A stretch of 64,000 nt of DNA from NCBI GenBank assembly GCA_018343915.1, contig JABRWF010000001.1, forward strand, positions 310,001 to 374,000, given 5' to 3'. Source of the DNA: Agroathelia rolfsii. Lineage: Eukaryota; Basidiomycota; Agaricomycetes; Amylocorticiales; Amylocorticiaceae. Made by a program: the position numbers and the translations under genes. Positions within the stretch are counted from its first letter, which is position 1; the number at the start of each line of letters is the position of its first letter. Below the pieces are notes generated by a model. It was given only the letters and a program-made list of their open reading frames with translations, had not been told where the DNA came from and searched no databases. Shown here in pieces: positions 24,186 through 37,059 of this stretch.

Positions 24186-26509
24186 ATGAATCCAATGCAT
24201 GATTCTATACCTAGTAGAAGCATTAGCACCAGCAACATAAGCATCCCCAATCAAGTCGTTCCCGGCACAGGTAACAGCACCAAACAACGTCAGAACCTCT
24301 CATCTCGACTCGACTCTCTTTTCTCAAGGTCCAAGGACGACTCTAATACTGATGAAATGCGTCCTACACGGGCAAAGCCTCGCTATCCCAGCTCTCTTGC
24401 CCACATACGAGCTCATAGCTCTTCTCCGAGCCTAGAAACTCACAGAAAGATGACACCTAGTCCGACTGTATCTACCCAGACTCTCCCCGTCCTGAACCTG
24501 AATTGGCTTAATAACTGGTCTAGCATATCACCCACTAAACCATCTCATGGCTCAGAGTCTCCGCGCTCTCATAAATCAGGACCATCGACGCCTTCATCGC
24601 CTCGACCTCTACCGTCGCCCCAACTTGATCTGCTCAGAGAGGCCCTCGAAGAAGACATGCCCAATAGACCCGTGCCTGCTCATCTACCCCCTCACTTTCA
24701 TCCTCCGCGCTCTTTTTCCCGTCCACCACCGTTTTTAGACAACCTGACCCGGACCACTCTTCCCACCTCTTCACTGTCTCAACGACCAACCTCGTTCTAT
24801 GGAAACCAGCATTCGAAATCCATCGAGGATATTCTCCCAGAGTCACCACCCATCGTCCTCTCACATTCACCACCCACGCGATCATCAGTCGATACTCTTC
24901 GCAAATTCTCGTTTCGAGCAAATGACGATCCTCTTCCTTCTCAGCCTACTGGTCCGGGTTGGAGGTGGCTACCAGACATAATCGGGAATAATGAAGATTC
25001 TGGCTTTGTATCTGAGCCTGAGAACGATCGAACAGGCCTGAGCAAGTGGTGGTTCCAGGGGAACAACAAGGAAACTGCCGATAGTCTTCTCAGCAAAGAG
25101 GATCGTGCAGCCACTGCAGAAGAGGAACAAGGTCGGATCCGCAGGAAATGTAAGCATATGTGCCCTTCACTTGCTCAATACAATTCATATGGAGTTATCT
25201 ATAGATCGTAGACCAAAACACCCCGTCGTGTTCTGTCACGGGTTGTTAGGCTTCGATACCGTGACCGTGGGCCCTTCGATAGCACCCGTCGAGTTCACGT
25301 ATTGGCGCGGTCTCAAGGAAGTCTTGGAATCGAACGGCATCGAGGTTCTCATCACACGTGTGCCTGCAACGTCTAGCCCAATCGATCGGGCTCATGTGCT
25401 GGAGAAGAAGATCAGCGAGGTCTATCCCGGGCGTTCGGTCCATCTAATTGGTGTGTTGAGGATAACTCGACAGTTCTTTGCTCTTGCTCATACTCGATAG
25501 GTCATAGCATGGTATTTACTTTCATATATCATCTCCCTTCTGTTACCCACACAAACAACTCTTATACCAGGGTGGCCTTGACTGTCGGTATCTCACAACT
25601 CACCTAACACAACGTACTTTCCGTGTACTTTCAATCACGACCGTCGCCACACCCCACCGTGGGTCCTCGTTTGCAGATCATTTCCTGGCCACTGTCGGGC
25701 GCGAGCGCCTCCCATCGGTCCTCTCCCTGCTAGACTTATTACCGAACGGGGGCGGCGATGGAAAGGCGTTCGAGAGCCTGACCGTGGATAGCATGCGAAA
25801 GTTTAATGAAGTTACTCCTGATGTCGAAGGTGTTCACTATTTCAGCTGGGGTGCGTCATATGAACCCGGGTTGATTGATACGTGGAAGTGAGTGCATTCA
25901 GCCCTGCGTTTTTATTTTATTTATATACGCTTAACCACACAAACCAGATGGTCACATGGGGTTATCCTGGAGAAAGAAGGCCCGAATGACGGGCTTGTCT
26001 CCGTAGCTTCAGCACAATGGGTATGTCAATAGATTTTTTTTAGTACCTTTTGTTTAATTCATATATGGGGTTAGGGTAAGTATCTCGGTACCCTCACCTC
26101 GGTCAACCATCTCGACCTTGTCGGATGGGTGAACCCGGCGCGGTACAAGTGGGCATCCATCATGGGACGCGAGATCAAGTTCCATCCCGCTACGTTCTAT
26201 CTCGGAATTGCGGACTATCTTGCTGGGGAGGTGGATGGTGTGCCTCACGATGACGATGAGGCCGATAATGTTGCGGATCGGCAAGATCGGCGTCTCGGTG
26301 AAGGGGCCGAGGTCGAGAGTGGTGAGGGACATGCTCAGGATCCACAGGCCTCAGAGACGTTGGCGCATGGTAACACGTCTGAGTCTCCGGAGGATGTCAA
26401 GCAAGGCGCAGAGAAGCTAAAGGCATATCAAGATACTAAGAATAAGGGTAAACAACCTGTTTCTGTTGCTCATCTAGATAAAGATGACATAACGAACACG
26501 AACACCTGA
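24186..26509 (+). CDS. Alpha/beta-hydrolase lipase with a long disordered N-terminus
   Basis: ATG 24186 opens a first exon of about 320 codons that is almost all Ser/Pro-rich (many SPTK/SPR/SPP sites, likely disordered and phosphorylated). After an intron the hydrolase core begins: RRPKHPVVFCHGLLGFDTV (oxyanion-hole HGLLG), TRVPATSSPIDRA and VHLIGHSMGGLDCRYL (Ser nucleophile in GHSMGG, about 25500-25580). Next come TTVATPHRGSSFAD, then WSHGVILEKEGPNDGLVSVASAQW (likely catalytic Asp) and TSVNHLDLVGW (catalytic His, about 26105-26130). The tail is acidic and Lys-rich, ending NTNT, TGA at 26507-26509. This is the fungal triacylglycerol-lipase/PGAP1-like fold; no signal peptide is seen, so it is probably intracellular. 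Whether it belongs to the PKS locus is unclear. Confidence 0.85.
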
Positions 26510-26855
26510 AGACGTCCGTTCGTCATTCAACTGACTGTTATCAATTCTGGACAATCGACTGAACTCTCACGCTGCCTGAATCAACTTCATCCTCAACATG
26601 TTTATATATCCATCATGTCTTCAACGATACCCCATTCACCTAGGACCGAGTCTTTTATGATTTCTGTTTGGGATAGACCGTCCATTCTTTATACATGCTT
26701 CATCCACATACAAATAAATAATATCGTTCTAATCGTATAACACACGTTCAATGTACTTACAACTACTACCAGCCAACTTGATATCATGACATGTTCGGAT
26801 TTTCGTATCTATTTGGATTTCATAGAATCAAGAGAAAGAAAAAAGCACCATCCTC
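26510..26855. other. Convergent 3' region (lipase / PKS)
   Basis: 346 bp between two convergent stop codons. It contains an AATAAATAATA stretch (about 26713-26725), plausible for polyadenylation of the lipase transcript. No gene is seen. Confidence 0.5.
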
Positions 26856-29800
26856 CTACCGAACCAACCACTCCCTCTGCAGATGGTCTATAGTCACATC
26901 GTTCTCCAGCAAATCAAAGTGGCTCGCCTCGATCGTAACAATCTTAGCGTCGGGGAAGCATGTATGCACGCCTAGATTCTCCCATTCTGCACCCCTCGGC
27001 TCGGGGAACGATGGGCCCATGCCGCGCGTGGCTATGTACATCGTGAGCGGCGATCGCTGGCAGCACGACTTGACCCAATCGCGAAGTTCCTCGTCGAGAG
27101 ACCTCTTCCCAGGGCCGCTGCTCAGATCGAGCAGAAATTGGGTGACGGATTCGGTGTAGCGTTCCATCATGCTAATGAAGAGAGCACCGTTAACATTTTC
27201 TGTTGATGATAAAAAAGAAGAAAAGAAAACGTTTCCATACCGGATATACTCCTTGATATAATCTCGAACAAGCAAGCCCTGATACGCATCCTCCAGTTCC
27301 CGCGCAAGCTCGTGCCGCTTCACAGAACGGTCGCGCCTATAACAATCACACACATGCTTGATAGCCTGGCCGAGCATATGCCTACTCGCGACTCTGTTCC
27401 TCACCGTTTCCTCATCAAGCTGGAAGATGGGAGAGCTGAAGATGAGCGGGAAATGGTCCAACTGCACAAACTGCACGATCTGGTCTCCGTTCTGCTCCAG
27501 GTGGCGAAGGACAGCGAAGCCGAGGATGCTCGTGGCGGAGAAGAAGCCAAGGCGGTACGGCCCGTTCGGCAAGGCCTTCTTAATATGCATGTAGTAAAAC
27601 TGCGCCGTGTCCTGGATCGAGTCGATCGGCGTCTCGGGTGTGGTCTGGATCGCCCAGAGGGCGGTGGTGAAGCGCTGCTGGAGACCCATGAAGGAGACGA
27701 TGTTGCCGCTTGCACCGTGGATGAGGATGAGCGGGATGTTGTCGCCCTCGACGAGCTTGACGATGGTCTCGCCCGGCTGGTTGAGAGCGTCCCAGCTAAA
27801 CTGCTTCGGCTGCTCGGTGGCCTCCCCCGTAGCATGGGACGACGATTGGTCTTCGATACGTTTCTGCAAGTCTTCCAAGCTTATATCGGCCAAAAGCTGC
27901 AGCTGCGTAATGCTGAGGATGGGTTTGAGGGCAAAGGAAAGCTTGCCGGCCGAGAGAGAATCGAGACCGTAGGAGGTGAAGGGAATAGAAGAATCAAAGT
28001 CGTCGAGTTCGACATCCAAGAAACGCAAGACGAGATCTCGAAGCGAGTCTGGCGAATGGCCTGCGTTGGTCTGTGCAGGGTTCTTGAGATCTTCATGTAC
28101 GAGGTGCCTGTATATCGGTGAGGCGCCGAAAAACGCCTCTACGGCAGCCCATTCAAGCTCGGGAACGTAGAGCCAGAAGGGACGAGTTCTCAATCTTCTT
28201 ATGCCATCACCGAGCCAAGTGCAAATTTCTGTGTTGTGCCAATTGCGTTAGCCGGGTGAAAGATTGGATTATCCATTAACTTACTTTCTGCAGATACGGC
28301 CCAACTTACTGTAATAAAATCATTAAGAAGATACACTTGATTAATCCGGTATCGTGACTTACAGAGAGCATCGAAGCGGGAGTCGGGCTTGACATCATCT
28401 GTACCAGTAATAGTTGAGCTGTCCAAAATAGCCGGTGCAGTCATGGCAAATGCGTTAGAATATTTACGCGTCAGCTCGTCAATGGCAGTATTTGCGCTGA
28501 AAAAAAACCCGTTGGGTAATTTTAAACTCGAATAATGAAGCCAAGTACGACATACCTGGAATAGTTCGTCTGTCCCGCATTTCCGAACACAACCATTGAC
28601 GAGAGCGTAATTAAGAAATCCATCTTTTCAATGTCCAAAACGGATTCCAAGACATGGAACGCTTCAACCTTGGGCCTCATGGCTTTGGCGAAGCTCTCCT
28701 TCGTCTGAGTGATGTATAGCGCATCTGCTAATACGGCAGAAAGTAGAATGCACCCCCCGATGGGTAAAGAAATGGAGGTTATGAGCGATGTCATGCCATC
28801 GAGAGAAGCGGCGTCGCAGGATTCAGTGCGCACGTGGAGGTCCTCCCGAGTCTCGAGGTATCGTAGTATGCGAGAAGCAGTGATATCCTTATTGGCTGAC
28901 TTACGTCCAGATCGGGACGTTAATACAAGGTAACGGGCTCCGTTTTGATACATCCAGAGAGCAGCAGATAAGCCAAGAGAGCCGATGCCTCCAATCAGTA
29001 AATATGCTTTATTAGACGAAAACATCGACGGGAGAGCGACTTTGGGGCTCGGAGGCAGCAGATCTGCTGGCGCTGAGGCGAGTAATGGAGCATCGTCTGA
29101 AATGGTAGCTCCTTTCAAAGCGCAATGAAGATCCTCAAGTAGATCATTCATATAATACGGGTTGCGCGAAGTGATAGAAGGCAATGTATCCCAGTTGGCC
29201 CAAGTGAAAATTCCAGCCGTGGAGTCTGCGACACTATGTAAATATACCTGCTTCTGGCCCTCTGAAGCTTCTGTCAGGACGAGGTCTTTTCCTCCAATAA
29301 AGTTGACATCTAGATCCAGGGGAATGTCCACGATAGAATCCGCTGGGACACCTAAAGCAGAGAGGGTATAGAGTATGCACTGGCCAATAAGTGCGTCCGA
29401 GTTAGTGACTAAGATACGTCGTTTCTTGAGCCTTTCAGCCCGAGAAACAGCTTTGGGGCCAAGAGCGAGCGACAAGATGAAAGAACCAAGGACGAGGGCA
29501 GGACAAGCGGAGGATGATATACCCTGAGGTACCGAAAAGACGGATAGATCATGAATGCAAATGTAATTCGATAGTGGGGTGTTCGACATGCCCATGACGA
29601 GAGATCCCACCGGCCATGATGATAATTCGCCTCGTTGAGTGACAACTCCAGAGAATGGCCAAGCCTTTCCATTCGTGTTCAGACCGTAGGTTACGTTAAC
29701 AATGATATGAGAGGCTGGGGGCGATGGGGTCTCGAACTGAACGACACCATCGGCAGAAGAGACCCAAGGAAGGGTAGTATCAAAATGTACAAGGTTGCTG

Positions 29801-32800
29801 GGAGTGGGTGGTCCTGGAACCAGTTTCGGAACTAGAATATCACCGTGCCGATCGATAAAAACCTCGTCTTCGACAAACGATATACTGGCTAATCTTGAAA
29901 GAAGAGGAATATATTGGTCGGTGGTCCAAGTTTTGTCAAACTCTACCAATCGAACGTCGTTGGCCATTTCCTTCCTGATTGACCGAGAGAATCCTCGTGC
30001 AGCAGCGGCGTCCGCAGGTGTCTCCCCGTGTATCCAGATTCGTCCTATCACTTCTGTAGCTGCCAATTTTCTTTTCAAGTCCATCTCGTGGCCTAACCTG
30101 AAGGCGAGGACGAGTTCAACGAATTGCCCTGGTGTGTGAACTGGGATTAATGGAATTAATGATGTCTTTTGTGCAATGGCGACGACGGATTGTGGGTTCA
30201 GGGAAGTATCATCCTCGTAAAATTGTGCAAGCAGATTGGATGCGCTGAATGACTGAAGCCATTGGATGCGGTTATCTGTCGTGTATCCTTCGTACGTTCT
30301 GGATAGCTCATGTTCGCTGTCCTGAGGCAGAGATAAGTCTAAGTGATTGATCAGGATGAATCCTCCCGGTAGCAATAGCGAATAGATCTGTTGTAATGCG
30401 CGCTCCCAGCTTCCCCTATATTTGGAGGCGTTGGAGCATATTACGAGATCGAAGGAGACTTTGGCTAAGAATGGGTCAAGCGTAGATGATTGCAGGTCAT
30501 ATGATCTGAGACGAATATCGTTGGGGAAAGCACCCGTTGTATTTGGCCCTGTTATCGCCACAACATGCTCTACTGTCGTGCCAGGAAACTTTTGGAAGGT
30601 TTTCTGTAGAGCATGACACTCAATGGAGTCGCCTGTTTCTCAAAGTGACTGAGCGGAAGTTTATAAACATATTAAAAGAAAGGGTTTACCAGTGTTGATG
30701 TCTAGTACACGAATCACCTGCTTCTTGCGAACACTTGATATAAACTGCAGCAGCCTGTGCAAGTAATTCGTATAACCTTTTTCTGTCTTATTCTGCATGG
30801 GCTGATCCATGGTTTCAGCGTCAACGCTGTTGAGAAGTATAGAATATAAGTTACCATTTGAACATCAGCAATCGAGTGTCCAGAAAGGCACGTAGCCCAT
30901 GGCTGATAAATCATGTCAAACATGGTTGTTGTCTCGGGCGTGATGTTGACATAGTGCTTCGCAACCTTGAAGCCGTTTAGGGTGCAAAGCAAAAGGCCGT
31001 TCTCGTTGCACACTGTTATGTCTGCCGTTATTCCATCTGTAGGAGGATCAGGAAGTGGCTCATTTTGAATTATCAGATGACCTACCGGGCGCCCATTCAC
31101 GAAAGACGGCATAGCCGAAGACAGTGTCAGGGAACGACCCATTAACTAATCCTTCTTCATGTAGCCAGAAACTCCTCAGCCGGGATGGTAGGTAATAGAT
31201 GTTAGGATCCTTTGTCGCGGTGAACGCGGGATGCACGACAAGGTGTATACATGCATCTAAGATGGCTGGATGGATAACGTAGTCCCGTTCTCTATGGTTC
31301 AATTCAATTCCAGATGCATATTTATAGAAAAAAAAAACATAGTAACGCACTCTAGTAGGTCGGAAGATAGGCCACGAACTTCTGCCAATCCCTCGTCCAC
31401 TCCCAGGTGGCACTTCGTTACACGGCGGAATACGGGACCATATTGTGCGAAATAGGAAAATGCATCATAAAAGTCTTGGGGAAAAATTAAGCTCTGTAGT
31501 GTCTTCGGCCAATTCCATTGAGCATACCGGTTTGATTAATTGTCATATGGCATCGATTCCGAATCGCCGGTATATCTATAATTTTGTCGTCTCTTTTAAT
31601 GTATTCGTAGCTCATGTACCCATCACAGTTGATCCTAGTAACCTTTGGCCGAGAAATTTTCAATAGAATCGCATCGTATCAAAAGACAAATGAAACGTAC
31701 AGGAGTAGATGAACTTGGAGAAGGGATAGTCGAACTAACGACCCAATGCCCTTTGTCAACTGTGACCGCTACGCGAAGTGCGGCTTGTTGTGGAGAAAGT
31801 GGAAGAAGTGAGCGAAAATCTATGTTGGTCAGAGATTTTGCTCCGAATTCGAGTGGCTAAAACAAAACAAAAATGTATTCTTTGTAAACGTCGAAACTTT
31901 AAAGCATCAAATACAACAAACCATTTCGATAAAGCCTGTAGCAGGCATTATCTGTTCGTTTCTCACGACGTGCTGCGCTAACAAAGGATGAGTCTCAGAA
32001 GTGATCCTCATTTCGCTGAAGTTCAGAGGGCCATTTTTTTTGCGATGGTGTCGAGCTACTATGGAGGATGGTCCAAGAATTTCAGGATAATATGCGATAG
32101 ATCTTCGCGAGAATGGATAAGGGGGTAGGTTTTTCTGCGCTTCGTTGACGGATATTCCATTGAGCTCGTGGAAATTGATGAGGTTAAGCCCATGAACCGC
32201 TAGAGAGCCTAACGACGTAAGAAGAGTGCGTATCTCGTCGTAAGGCTGGAGTGACTTGGATCTGCGCATTGGGCAAGTAATAGAGGATGAAGGCGCTCCG
32301 AGGCTAGTGATGTACATCGTTAACACGGGATGTGGGCTGATCTCGACTATTACAGCGTTTGGACTGGATTGCAACACGGTGGACATGGCATGTGCAAATT
32401 GTACCGGCATGACTGTGCCGTTCCAGTAGTATTGGGCAGTAAATTCCTCGGTCCAAATCGCACCTGTTACGCTTGAGTATGTCTTGATCTTAGGATAGTG
32501 CGGACCCGGATAACGAGAAAAAATATCTTCGACGCTTCGCTTGAATTCGGATTGACAAGCCATCATGAAGGATGAGTGTACTGGAACTTTCGTCCTAATC
32601 TTCCGAGCGAATAATCCCTTAGATTTAGCGATGGCAAGGGCTTTGTCAATGTAAACTTCATAACCCGCAAGTGTTACTGCATCATGAGCATTATAACAGG
32701 CAATCTAGGAGAGTCAAATGAGATACCGACACAAATGTTATTATGTAGAGCTTACCTCTAGTTTTGGCAGTCCCTCTATCACAGGAATCGAATCAATAAT

Positions 32801-35334
32801 GGCTTTTGCATCGGCAGGAGTAGAAGATAATGCCATCATTGTAGCACCAAGACTTTCAGTAAGAGCAATAGCCCGTCCACGAGCGATAGCAAGTTCCATC
32901 GCCATGGCCTGACATCCGGCCCCGGAACCATACAGGAGTGCTGTTTCACCGGCAGAATGACCCATGACAACATCAGGGGTGAGCCCAAGACTGTTGGATT
33001 CCGTTAGATACGGTTTGATTCCTCATTTAGAATCAATTGAGTATTTTACCAATGAAGCAAGTCAAATAGCGCCATTTGAACCATCGCGAGGGCCGGAAGA
33101 ATTATAGCAATCGACCAGACTTCGGGAAGCGGCTGAGTCGGGGCGCAACCCGTAAAAAGACCAGTCGTCTCGATCAAAGATCGTCCTGTCACCGCTTTGT
33201 AGACCGCATCTGATCGTAATATGCTAGATCTAAATGCGGGATAGACCATGAGCTGTTGGCCCATAAGGAGATGTTGGGGGCCTTGACCCGAAAATGCAAA
33301 AACTAAGGGGGGCTTGGAACGAGAACCGAAGACAGGCGCATCAAATGACGTGGGTTGAGAGCCCGGAGATGCTAAAAAGAAAGTCTTCCAAGTCATTTGC
33401 CTTGATCTGCGGCCATATGTTAAAGATAATGAGGCTAAATCGTGAGTCCCTTCCATAGTTAATTTCGAGATAGTTTCTGCTATGACAGTGGCGCTACGCG
33501 GTGATAGCCCTGCAGCAATAAAAAGTCGAGGCATCATTGAGTCTAAGCCAATCTCAGTACGAGTATTGTCGCGCTGTGGTGGCCCTTCAACGACGCAATG
33601 TCCGTTCGCACCACCAATTCCCGAGCTATTTATAGACACGAGGGGGAGTTTATTTCTCCTATGAGCTTGCAAGGGGGTGGTCTCTGTCGGTACAGTCAAG
33701 CGATACCTGCCCCATTGTATAGCTGGGTTTGGTTCATGAAGGTTCGCGGTCGCAGGGATAAGTCCAGTTGAAAACATTGAACAAACTTTGGACAAAGAAG
33801 CAAGAAAGGCTACGATTTCGAGATGCCTGAATTCGTCATATTTCAAGGTATTTATAAGCATTTTACTTTCGGTGCATATGGGGGTACCATTCTCACGTAC
33901 CCAACATTGCCTTTGACGCTACCAGCAAAAATGGGGCCGTCGCGCTGGAATTCTTGCCCCACCCAATTAGCTTCTGTGGGATCGCCAATAGCAGTACCTA
34001 TTGTTGAATCAGTCATATAGCAATGAAAACTCTTATGTTGAGAATTAGAGCTACCGGTTGCGTGCATCTCAACATAGTCGGCTTCAGAAGGGTGACATGC
34101 TGAGTGCGAATAAGCCTGGCGCATGGCTTCTGCTTGCGCTTCCGCGACAGGTGCAGACACCGGTGCCGCCGATCCACTGGAGTTAATGCCTGTGCCGAGA
34201 ACCTTGCTTCCTTGCTAAATTTACTTGTTCATCAGGCACAAATACGAATACTCACTGTTCCATATATATAATCACCATCTCTTATAGCATCGTCAAGAGG
34301 TTTAATTACTATCGCTGCGACCCCCTCCGCCCGGGAGAATCTACATAATATGATGGGTACGTGCAAGTTAAATAGCAATCCGGATAACATACCCGTTAGC
34401 ACTAGCGTCGAATGGCTTGCACTTTCCGTCAGGAGATAACAAGGATCCTTGACTGTACTGAACGAAATCCAGAAGTCTGATCTATGTTTAATACAGACCC
34501 CAAGTGTCGGAGAAAAAAATGACTGACCGATGATTGACCTGAGCTCCGCCTACCACTGCAGCTTCGCAGTCTCCATTTCTGACAGCCTGTACAGCAAGGT
34601 GTAGAGCAGTCAAGGTAGAGCTACAGGCCGTATCGGTAGGAACAGATGGGCCTAGCAAATCCAGGTGGTATGATACCCTGTTTGCTACCATTGCGGGTAG
34701 CCCTGCAAAGGCACCTCGATTTTCGTAAACATCCTAAGATATGTTATAAACAAACTAAAATTTGAGGGCGAATAGACGACTTACAGGATCCGCCACACTG
34801 TTTATATCAAATGCAACGGCAGAGGTAAAACATCCTACGCGCCTCCCGCGATAGTCAATACCTGAGTCTAAGAGAGCCAAAAAGACGTTTTCCAGGAGCT
34901 TTCGTGTCCCAAGTGCCATCGATCGAGCATCCTTCGCACTTATTCCAAATTCTAACGCGTCAAATAACGAGATATCTTTAAGAAAAGAGCCAAGTTGGGG
35001 GTATATTTGCCCCGGTCCCTGACCCTGCCATCTATTGTGGCATGAGCAAACTTGTGTACAATTCAAAGAAACTACTTACGCATCTATATCAAAGCGCTCG
35101 ACTGGCACCTTAGTATAAGACTCCTTTTTATCAAGAAGGAATTGGAAAAAGTCATTGTGATCGAGGTTACGCTCAGAATGTGAGCCGCTAGGTATTTCAA
35201 CGTGAATACCGACCTGATTCGCCTTAGTACAAACGTGAAAAAGTTAAATATGAACAACTGCGACTAACTATGGCGATTGGTTGGCGCTGGCATGCGCCAT
35301 GCAGTTGATTAGCGAACGATCGAGTCTGCGCCAT
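26856..35334 (-). CDS. Reducing type I polyketide synthase (KS-AT-DH-MT*-ER*-KR-ACP-TE)
   Basis: Multi-exon gene, roughly 2,300-2,400 aa; starred domains are degenerate. ATG 35334 ([10 protein letters not shown]) splices into [22 protein letters not shown] (34617-34634), EMHATGT and KGNVGHLE, so Cys-His-His is complete after splicing. [13 protein letters not shown] and GHSAGE (about 32965). [12 protein letters not shown] (usual HxxxGxxxxP has Gly where Asn stands) and [12 protein letters not shown]: motif I reads VLDINTGDS, without the glycine-rich SAM loop. [14 protein letters not shown] replaces the NADPH loop. KR: GGIGSLG and NYSSAN (YxxxN). ACP: GLDSLS (about 27960). [10 protein letters not shown] nucleophile elbow, IEASHFDLL His, end EWLVR with the stop at 26856. 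Without ER activity the chain should stay unsaturated; the domain order recalls basidiomycete polyene PKSs. It is the core gene of the putative cluster. Confidence 0.93.
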
Positions 35335-37059
35335 ATTCGCAAGACAAGAGATATAGTGGTAGTCTTATCACGTTTCCGTCGCTGTGGGAAGTGGTTCTGA
35401 GGAAAACAGTACCGGCTTTATGGAGATCTGAATTCCGGGTAGAACACCCCACCTATCATCCGGTCATTTCAGTAATCTGATTGATTTTCACTCCAGGCCC
35501 GAGACGAACCGAAATATATATCATGTATACTGTGGGGCAGTCGTCAAGAGGTGAGTAATCTACAATACATCATCTGATGGCTCGTATGACTATCGGCTAC
35601 AGAGTTTTATGGCTGCGTGCGTTTATATGTGCTAGCATCATGCCTGGCAATGACAACTGCTATAATAATGAAAAGTCATCATTATTGTCTGATAACGCTT
35701 GCGCATGTGGCTCATCTAGGCAGACCTGATAAAGATAAAGAGGAGACCGTTTGCGGACTCGAGTGAGACTTCATCGGTACAACCGGTGGATAAGGCTGCG
35801 TACTGGATCAAGGAAAAAGCGTCTTGTCGGTAGTAAGGAAGCAACCTGTGGCCTGTGACCACGGATCATGATAGAAGACAATGTTTTACCTATGCTGTTG
35901 TAATCAGGAGATTATTCCTGTACGAATACACATCTGGTCCAACTTGAATAGCCCAACCTGGCTGGAACTGGTTCAACTGGAAGTTTTATTTGACATTATT
36001 TAGTCGCAGCTCTAAATCAAATTTATCCGAGCATCACGCGCCTTTTCTGAATTCTCATTGGCCACTTGATCAGTAAAAGTAATGACGATTTGATTACCAA
36101 ATAAATATCCTCGCTAGTAGCCAAATCATCACGATCGGATGTTGCGTCAAACTACCATACCCCATGGCCAATAATAGTCGGCATAACGACTACTGCGGAG
36201 GACACGTGCTGACCACACTCAATGGTACTCGTGGCAAACTATGGATTGAGTCGAGTTTAACGGGAATCATGATGATCAATCCAGGAGAATCATGCATTGA
36301 TTATGATGTAGAAAGAATACTTGAATGTGTTTGTCTCTCCAGTGCTATAAGCTGATAAATTTCACATGATCGGATGATATATTATAAAGCATTGGAAAAC
36401 TGCCTCCAATGCAGTGTGTGGTGCCTTAATCCGGTAGAATAGCTGATTGATGCCAGTGACAATGATGATACATATGATATCAAGAGCGGGGCTGGTCTAT
36501 TCACTTCGGGTTTATCTTTTACTTCTATTACCACTATATGATTGCACTTTGATGTCAATCAGTCGGCCCCGCCGTCTCGCTAAGGTACGCTGAGAAATTT
36601 TACCCTGATGGGTATGCGAGGCGATTGTAAGTAACCCCGATCATGATCATAGCTCGAACCGGTTGTTTTCTCTGGAATGCTCCAAGCCAATCCGATTCCT
36701 TAGTGAGGTGAGGTTCTAACGGTTCGGATCCCGTCGGCTTGACTGAATTGAATTTCATTCTAACTCAATTGGTCAAACCGACGGGATCCGAACCGTTAGG
36801 AGCTCTGCCCGAGTGGGAACCGCCAAAAGTAATCATGCAGGATTGCATTACGGCAAATTTTCCTCAGTGGAGGATTGAATGGTATTTGTATTCTCGTTTC
36901 CAGCCTCGCTGGGAGTCCTACCGTAATACCGTTTTTCTTTCTTTCAACTGCCAGTTTTGTTTTTCGGCTTAAATTTGATTTGCCCTCTGGAATACCATCA
37001 CACAATACATAGATAATAAAATTCGAATAATAAATTACAAATGTCGCTGGCACAAGCAC
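35335..37059. other. Long intergenic stretch upstream of the PKS
   Basis: 1.7 kb. The first few hundred bases must hold the PKS promoter. A 77-codon frame at 36739-36972 (contains GALPEWEPPKV) overlaps one arm of the hairpin described separately and has no recognisable family. I see no supportable gene. Confidence 0.45.
36709..36806. repeat. Long inverted repeat (hairpin), 22-bp perfect arms
   Basis: CTAACGGTTCGGATCCCGTCGG at 36716-36737 is exactly the reverse complement of 36778-36799, with a 40-base loop. Pairing extends outward with mismatches (GAGGTTCTAAC versus GTTAGGAGCTC) and partly inward (CTTGAC..AATTG versus CAATTGGTCAAA). The arms contain a nested palindromic CGGGATCCG-like core. 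It could be a foldback element footprint, a cruciform or an RNA hairpin. No coding role is supported. Confidence 0.85.

Noticed and set aside
27312..28121. 269-codon plus-strand frame
   Set aside because: Antisense to the PKS ACP and TE domains; it is an artefact of codon composition.
33852..34160. PKS ketosynthase apparently lacking its second active-site His (GNVGYVR)
   Set aside because: Removing an intron (donor GTACGT, acceptor ATTCAG) restores GNVGHLE, so the KS triad is complete.
36715..36850. tRNA-like strings (GGTTCGGATCCCG; GCTCTGCCCGAGTGG)
   Set aside because: The TpsiC-like arm pairs for only four bases and has an 8-base loop, and no acceptor or anticodon stem can be formed; the sequence is better explained by the hairpin.
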